Source of the DNA: Desulfotomaculum nigrificans DSM 574
GTDB lineage: Bacteria > Bacillota > Desulfotomaculia > Desulfotomaculales > Desulfotomaculaceae
Assembly (NCBI RefSeq): GCF_000189755.2
Contig: NZ_KI912183.1
Coordinates: 374,257 to 438,256 of the forward strand
Direction: 5' to 3'
DNA: 64,000 nucleotides
Part shown: one piece after another, positions 61,402-64,000 of the stretch
Layout of the letters: each line of letters opens with the position of its first letter
Numbering within the stretch: the first letter of the stretch is position 1
Translations under genes and position numbers: made by a program
Notes under the pieces: model-generated
The model's input: the letters and a program-made list of their open reading frames with translations, nothing else
Told to the model about the DNA's origin: nothing
The model's database searches: none

Positions 61402-61419
61402 CTTTTATAACTGTAGTTT

Positions 61420-61447
61420 AAGGTACTCCCTGGGAGTACCTTTTTTT
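61420..61447 (+). terminator. Terminator after the BusR-like gene
   Basis: AAGGTACTCC (61420-61429) pairs with GGAGTACCTT (61433-61442), then seven T residues. Confidence 0.92.
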
Positions 61448-61455
61448 ATTTACAA

Positions 61456-61484
61456 TTGAGAACAGACAACTTCTATGATATAAT
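61456..61484 (+). promoter_or_regulatory. SigA-type promoter of the riboswitch-aminomutase unit
   Basis: TTGAGA (61456-61461), 17 bases, TATAAT (61479-61484). Confidence 0.75.
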
Positions 61485-61530
61485 AAGTTTGTGGCAACTT
61501 ATTAATAAATAACAGTTGCCTGGAAAATAA

Positions 61531-61648
61531 TTGCTTAATCCCGTTAATCGGGAGCGGAGGAACCATTATTTGGGGTGAATCCTATGCCTTGGCACAGGTA
61601 GGGTTTTAAACCTTTCGACCCGAACCCGACAGCTAACTTCGTAAGCAA
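61531..61648 (+). promoter_or_regulatory. c-di-AMP riboswitch (ydaO-yuaA class)
   Basis: The segment carries the ydaO core: GCTTAATC, GGGAGCGGAGGAACC, TTGGGGTGAATCC, GGTAGGG, CGACCCGAACCCGACAGC and TAACTTCGTAAGC. The closing helix pairs TTGCTTA (61531-61537) with TAAGCAA (61642-61648). The ribosome site of the next gene starts seven bases later, and no separate T-tract terminator is visible, so control may act on translation. The class normally switches genes off when c-di-AMP is high. Confidence 0.93.
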
Positions 61649-61667
61649 TGGAAAGGGAGGATGGTTT

Positions 61668-62936
61668 GTGTCAGTTAATTTAAAGCAAGAGGGGCAGTGG
61701 TTAGAACAGGAAAAAAGGAATGTAGCCCTAAAGAGGGCAAGGGAACTGAAATCACGGATAAAGGATTATTTGGATAACAAGCAGAACATTCCTAACGGAT
61801 TTGAGAAACAGGCAGCATTTGCCCAAGCTAAAGAAAAAATTCTGCAATATTTTGGGGCCAGTGAGGAACAATGGGATGATTGGCGTTGGCAGATGGCCAA
61901 TAGGATCAAAGATGTCCAAGTTTTAGGCCAATTAATGAATTTATCAGCGGAGGATATGAACTTAATTGACCAAGTGGGTCAGCATTACCGCTGGGCTGTA
62001 TCACCTTACTATTTGGCTCTGGTGATAATAAGCGGCCTGACTGGTCCCATAGGGAAGCAAGCCATTCCCAGTATTAAGGAGATTGAAGACCACTCTGGTG
62101 TAGAAGACCCCATGGGTGAAGAATTTACCTCGCCAGCGCCGGCCATAACCAGACGTTATCCAGACCGGCTGATTATAAATGTAACAAATCAATGTGCCAT
62201 GTATTGTCGGCACTGCCAGAGAAGACGCAACATCGGTGAGGTTGATGTGCATAAGCCACGTAAAGTGTTACAAGCTGCCCTGGACTATATCAGAGAAAAT
62301 GAAGAAATTCGAGATGTTTTAATTACCGGTGGGGATGCCTTACTTTTACCCGACAAGCAAATTGATTGGTTATTAACCGAGTTAGATCGTATTCCCCATG
62401 TGGAAATTAAACGGATAGGTACCCGTACCCCGGTAACCATGCCTCAGCGTATTACTCCCACCCTGTGTGCTATTTTAGAAAAACATCCGCCTATTTATAT
62501 TAATACTCAATTTAATCACCCGCTAGAAGTCACCCCCGAGGCTAAAACCGCCTGTGACCGTCTGGTTAAAGCCGGGGTTGTTTTAGGAAACCAGGCTGTG
62601 CTATTAAAGGACATTAATAACCATCCGGATGTTATGAAAAGGCTAAATCAAAGCCTGTTACAAATTCGGGTCAGACCTTATTACATTTTTCATGCTAAAA
62701 ATGTAAAGGGGACCGGACATTTTATTACCAGCGTAGAAGAGGGCATTGCTATTATGGATCAACTAAGGGGATATACTTCCGGATTAGCTGTTCCTACCTA
62801 TATAATTAATGCACCCAACGGTTATGGTAAGACACCCATATTACCCCAGTATGTCCTGGATCGTAAGGATAATTATATTACCCTGCGAACATGGGAAAAG
62901 AGAGTAATCCGTTATCCTATAGATGGTCAACATTAA
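61668..62936 (+). CDS. eam: Glutamate 2,3-aminomutase (lysine 2,3-aminomutase family)
   Basis: The 422-residue PLP and radical SAM enzyme has cluster cysteines C176-x3-C180-x2-C183 (CAMYCRHC), SGD-type ITGGDALLL, and PLP lysine K388 in NGYGKTPI. Lysine 2,3-aminomutases bind the substrate amine with two aspartates; here these positions are K344 (FHAKNVKG) and N381 (YIINAP), which is the pair described for glutamate 2,3-aminomutase, and the spacing of 37 residues also agrees. So it should make beta-glutamate, a compatible solute. GTG 61668 follows GGGAGG. Confidence 0.82.
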   Translation: MSVNLKQEGQWLEQEKRNVALKRARELKSRIKDYLDNKQNIPNGFEKQAAFAQAKEKILQYFGASEEQWDDWRWQMANRIKDVQVLGQLMNLSAEDMNLIDQVGQHYRWAVSPYYLALVIISGLTGPIGKQAIPSIKEIEDHSGVEDPMGEEFTSPAPAITRRYPDRLIINVTNQCAMYCRHCQRRRNIGEVDVHKPRKVLQAALDYIRENEEIRDVLITGGDALLLPDKQIDWLLTELDRIPHVEIKRIGTRTPVTMPQRITPTLCAILEKHPPIYINTQFNHPLEVTPEAKTACDRLVKAGVVLGNQAVLLKDINNHPDVMKRLNQSLLQIRVRPYYIFHAKNVKGTGHFITSVEEGIAIMDQLRGYTSGLAVPTYIINAPNGYGKTPILPQYVLDRKDNYITLRTWEKRVIRYPIDGQH

Positions 62937-62962
62937 TAAAAACATTCATGACTTAAGGTCAC

Positions 62963-63001
62963 GGGCTATGATAAAGATTAATCGTAGCCTGTATTTTTTT
63001 T
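62963..63001 (+). terminator. Terminator after eam
   Basis: GGGCTATGAT (62963-62972) pairs with ATCGTAGCCT (62981-62990, two G-U pairs), then a run of T residues from 62994. Confidence 0.88.
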
Positions 63002-63052
63002 ATCATCCCTCCCATAATAACAGTTGTACCTTATAGATTTAGGAGGGCAAAG

Positions 63053-64000
63053 GTGACAAAGGTATATGTATTGGGAGCAGGAGCTGCAGCGGCCTATAAG
63101 GGTTCCTTTCTGGGGGAAACCTCCCCGGTGGCTAAAAACTTTTTTCAAAAGGCTATGCGAGTAATAAATATACATCAGGTGGGAGACCGCCGCTTCGGGG
63201 ATGATAATCTAAGCTTTGATCACATATTTAATTTTATTTATAAATTTTGGGGTATACCAAAAGAGAAAATTGCTGAGGCCAACCTGGATATGGAAGAGGT
63301 TCTCACTATTCTCAACATTGAATTGGAGGAGGATGTTAGCGGGCGGGATAAGCTTTTGCAAGCCTATGAGGAGTATCTTTTGTTAATGGCTTTAACCTTT
63401 GATAAGATATTATACGGTGAGCCATGCCCCAATCATTATCAAATTGCCAGGTCACTAAATCCAGGTGATACCATTATTTCCTTTAATTATGAACTGCTGA
63501 TGGATTACGCCTTACATAATTTAAAGGACAGTCGGACACATTGGTATATTGGAGACGGTTATGGCCTACCCTGCACTTACCTTAGCAGTGATGATTTGGA
63601 CAAAAAGGGAATTGTAAAAAATAAACGCGGGGTGCAATATAAAAATAGGTTTTCAAATGTTAAACTTTTAAAATTACATGGCTCCCTAAACTGGCTTTAC
63701 TGTCCTCAATGCGGGGAATTGTATGCCTATGAACATAGTGACGCCAGAGGTCACAGTGTGATCGTTAACGGTATGGCCAATATGATCAAATGCAGCACTA
63801 AGCACTGCTGTCATCGATTAAGCCGGGTCATTATTCCGCCTACGCTAATGAAAAACTATCAATCAATACCTTTCATACCTAAACTATGGCAGCAGGCCCG
63901 GCAAGCTCTGGAACGAGCAATTGAAATCATTGTAATAGGTTACTCTTTTCCGCCTACTGACTTTAGGTCCAACTGGATGTTTCGTAAGGCTATGGTAAAA
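63053..64000 (+). CDS. SIR2-like protein, 3' end outside the window
   Basis: The frame is open from GTG 63053 (AGGAGGG upstream) to the right edge, at least 316 residues. It starts with a Rossmann-like VYVLGAGAAAAYKGSF, continues with ISFNYELLMDYAL (the SIR2-like N-Y segment), KLHGSLNWLYC with the expected catalytic histidine, a zinc-type group (CPQC and KCSTKHCC), and IIVIGYSFPPTDF. This is the pattern of bacterial SIR2_2-like proteins, many of which are NADases in anti-phage systems; other roles are possible. A terminator separates it from eam. Confidence 0.7.
   Translation, partial: MTKVYVLGAGAAAAYKGSFLGETSPVAKNFFQKAMRVINIHQVGDRRFGDDNLSFDHIFNFIYKFWGIPKEKIAEANLDMEEVLTILNIELEEDVSGRDKLLQAYEEYLLLMALTFDKILYGEPCPNHYQIARSLNPGDTIISFNYELLMDYALHNLKDSRTHWYIGDGYGLPCTYLSSDDLDKKGIVKNKRGVQYKNRFSNVKLLKLHGSLNWLYCPQCGELYAYEHSDARGHSVIVNGMANMIKCSTKHCCHRLSRVIIPPTLMKNYQSIPFIPKLWQQARQALERAIEIIVIGYSFPPTDFRSNWMFRKAMVK

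Overview
The window looks like a chromosomal piece of an anaerobic, low-to-mid GC, spore-former-lineage Firmicute of the Desulfotomaculum/Desulforamulus type (Peptococcaceae). This is inferred from gene content, not from a marker gene. The pointers are menaquinone made by the futalosine route, protohaem made by the siroheme-dependent (Ahb) route, selenocysteine machinery (selA, selB, tRNA-Sec), [FeFe]-hydrogenase maturases, lactate permease, rubrerythrin, many small ferredoxins, and frequent GTG/TTG starts with strong GGAGG ribosome sites.

Layout. 1-5.6 kb: the tail of an HI0933-type flavoprotein, then a SAM-I riboswitch with terminator controlling a methionine synthase set (separate activation domain, B12-dependent MetH, metallo-ASKHA corrinoid reactivase). 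5.6-7 kb: a Cys-rich micro-protein and two ferredoxin-like proteins. 7-10.6 kb: an unassigned structured leader ahead of a glycosyltransferase and a membrane-anchored phosphatase-like protein. 10.9-18.4 kb: speD, then a menaquinone block (HepS-like subunit, MenG/UbiE, UbiD, UbiA, MqnE, MqnA, MqnC). 18.4-23.9 kb: rubrerythrin, MetF, a nitrilase-family enzyme, lactate permease with a FadR-type regulator. 24-27.3 kb: selA-selB. 27.4-29.7 kb: two Gate-type membrane proteins, an LpdD-like protein and small zinc-ribbon genes.

29.7-45 kb is the accessory, scarred part. It holds a degenerate group II intron whose two flanks do not match, half of a histidine phosphatase gene, a molybdate regulator and modABC, tandem Moco-type riboswitches ahead of a ruined aldehyde dehydrogenase gene, an intact IS21-family element, tRNA-Gly, tRNA-Sec and a second broken copy of half of tRNA-Sec. 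45-56.1 kb is a long tetrapyrrole operon (polyprenyl synthase, siroheme dehydrogenase, hemA, hemC, cobA-hemD, ahbC, hemB, ahbD, ahbA, ahbB, hemL) containing an array of about 35-bp repeats. 56.2-60.6 kb: two small genes, CheW, then a structured leader ahead of a TM1266-like regulator, hydE and hydG.

60.8-63 kb is the most striking locus: a GntR-RCK_C (BusR-like) regulator lies next to a c-di-AMP (ydaO) riboswitch that leads a lysine-2,3-aminomutase-family enzyme. That enzyme carries the substrate residues of glutamate 2,3-aminomutase, which suggests c-di-AMP-controlled synthesis of the osmolyte beta-glutamate. The window ends inside a SIR2-like gene.
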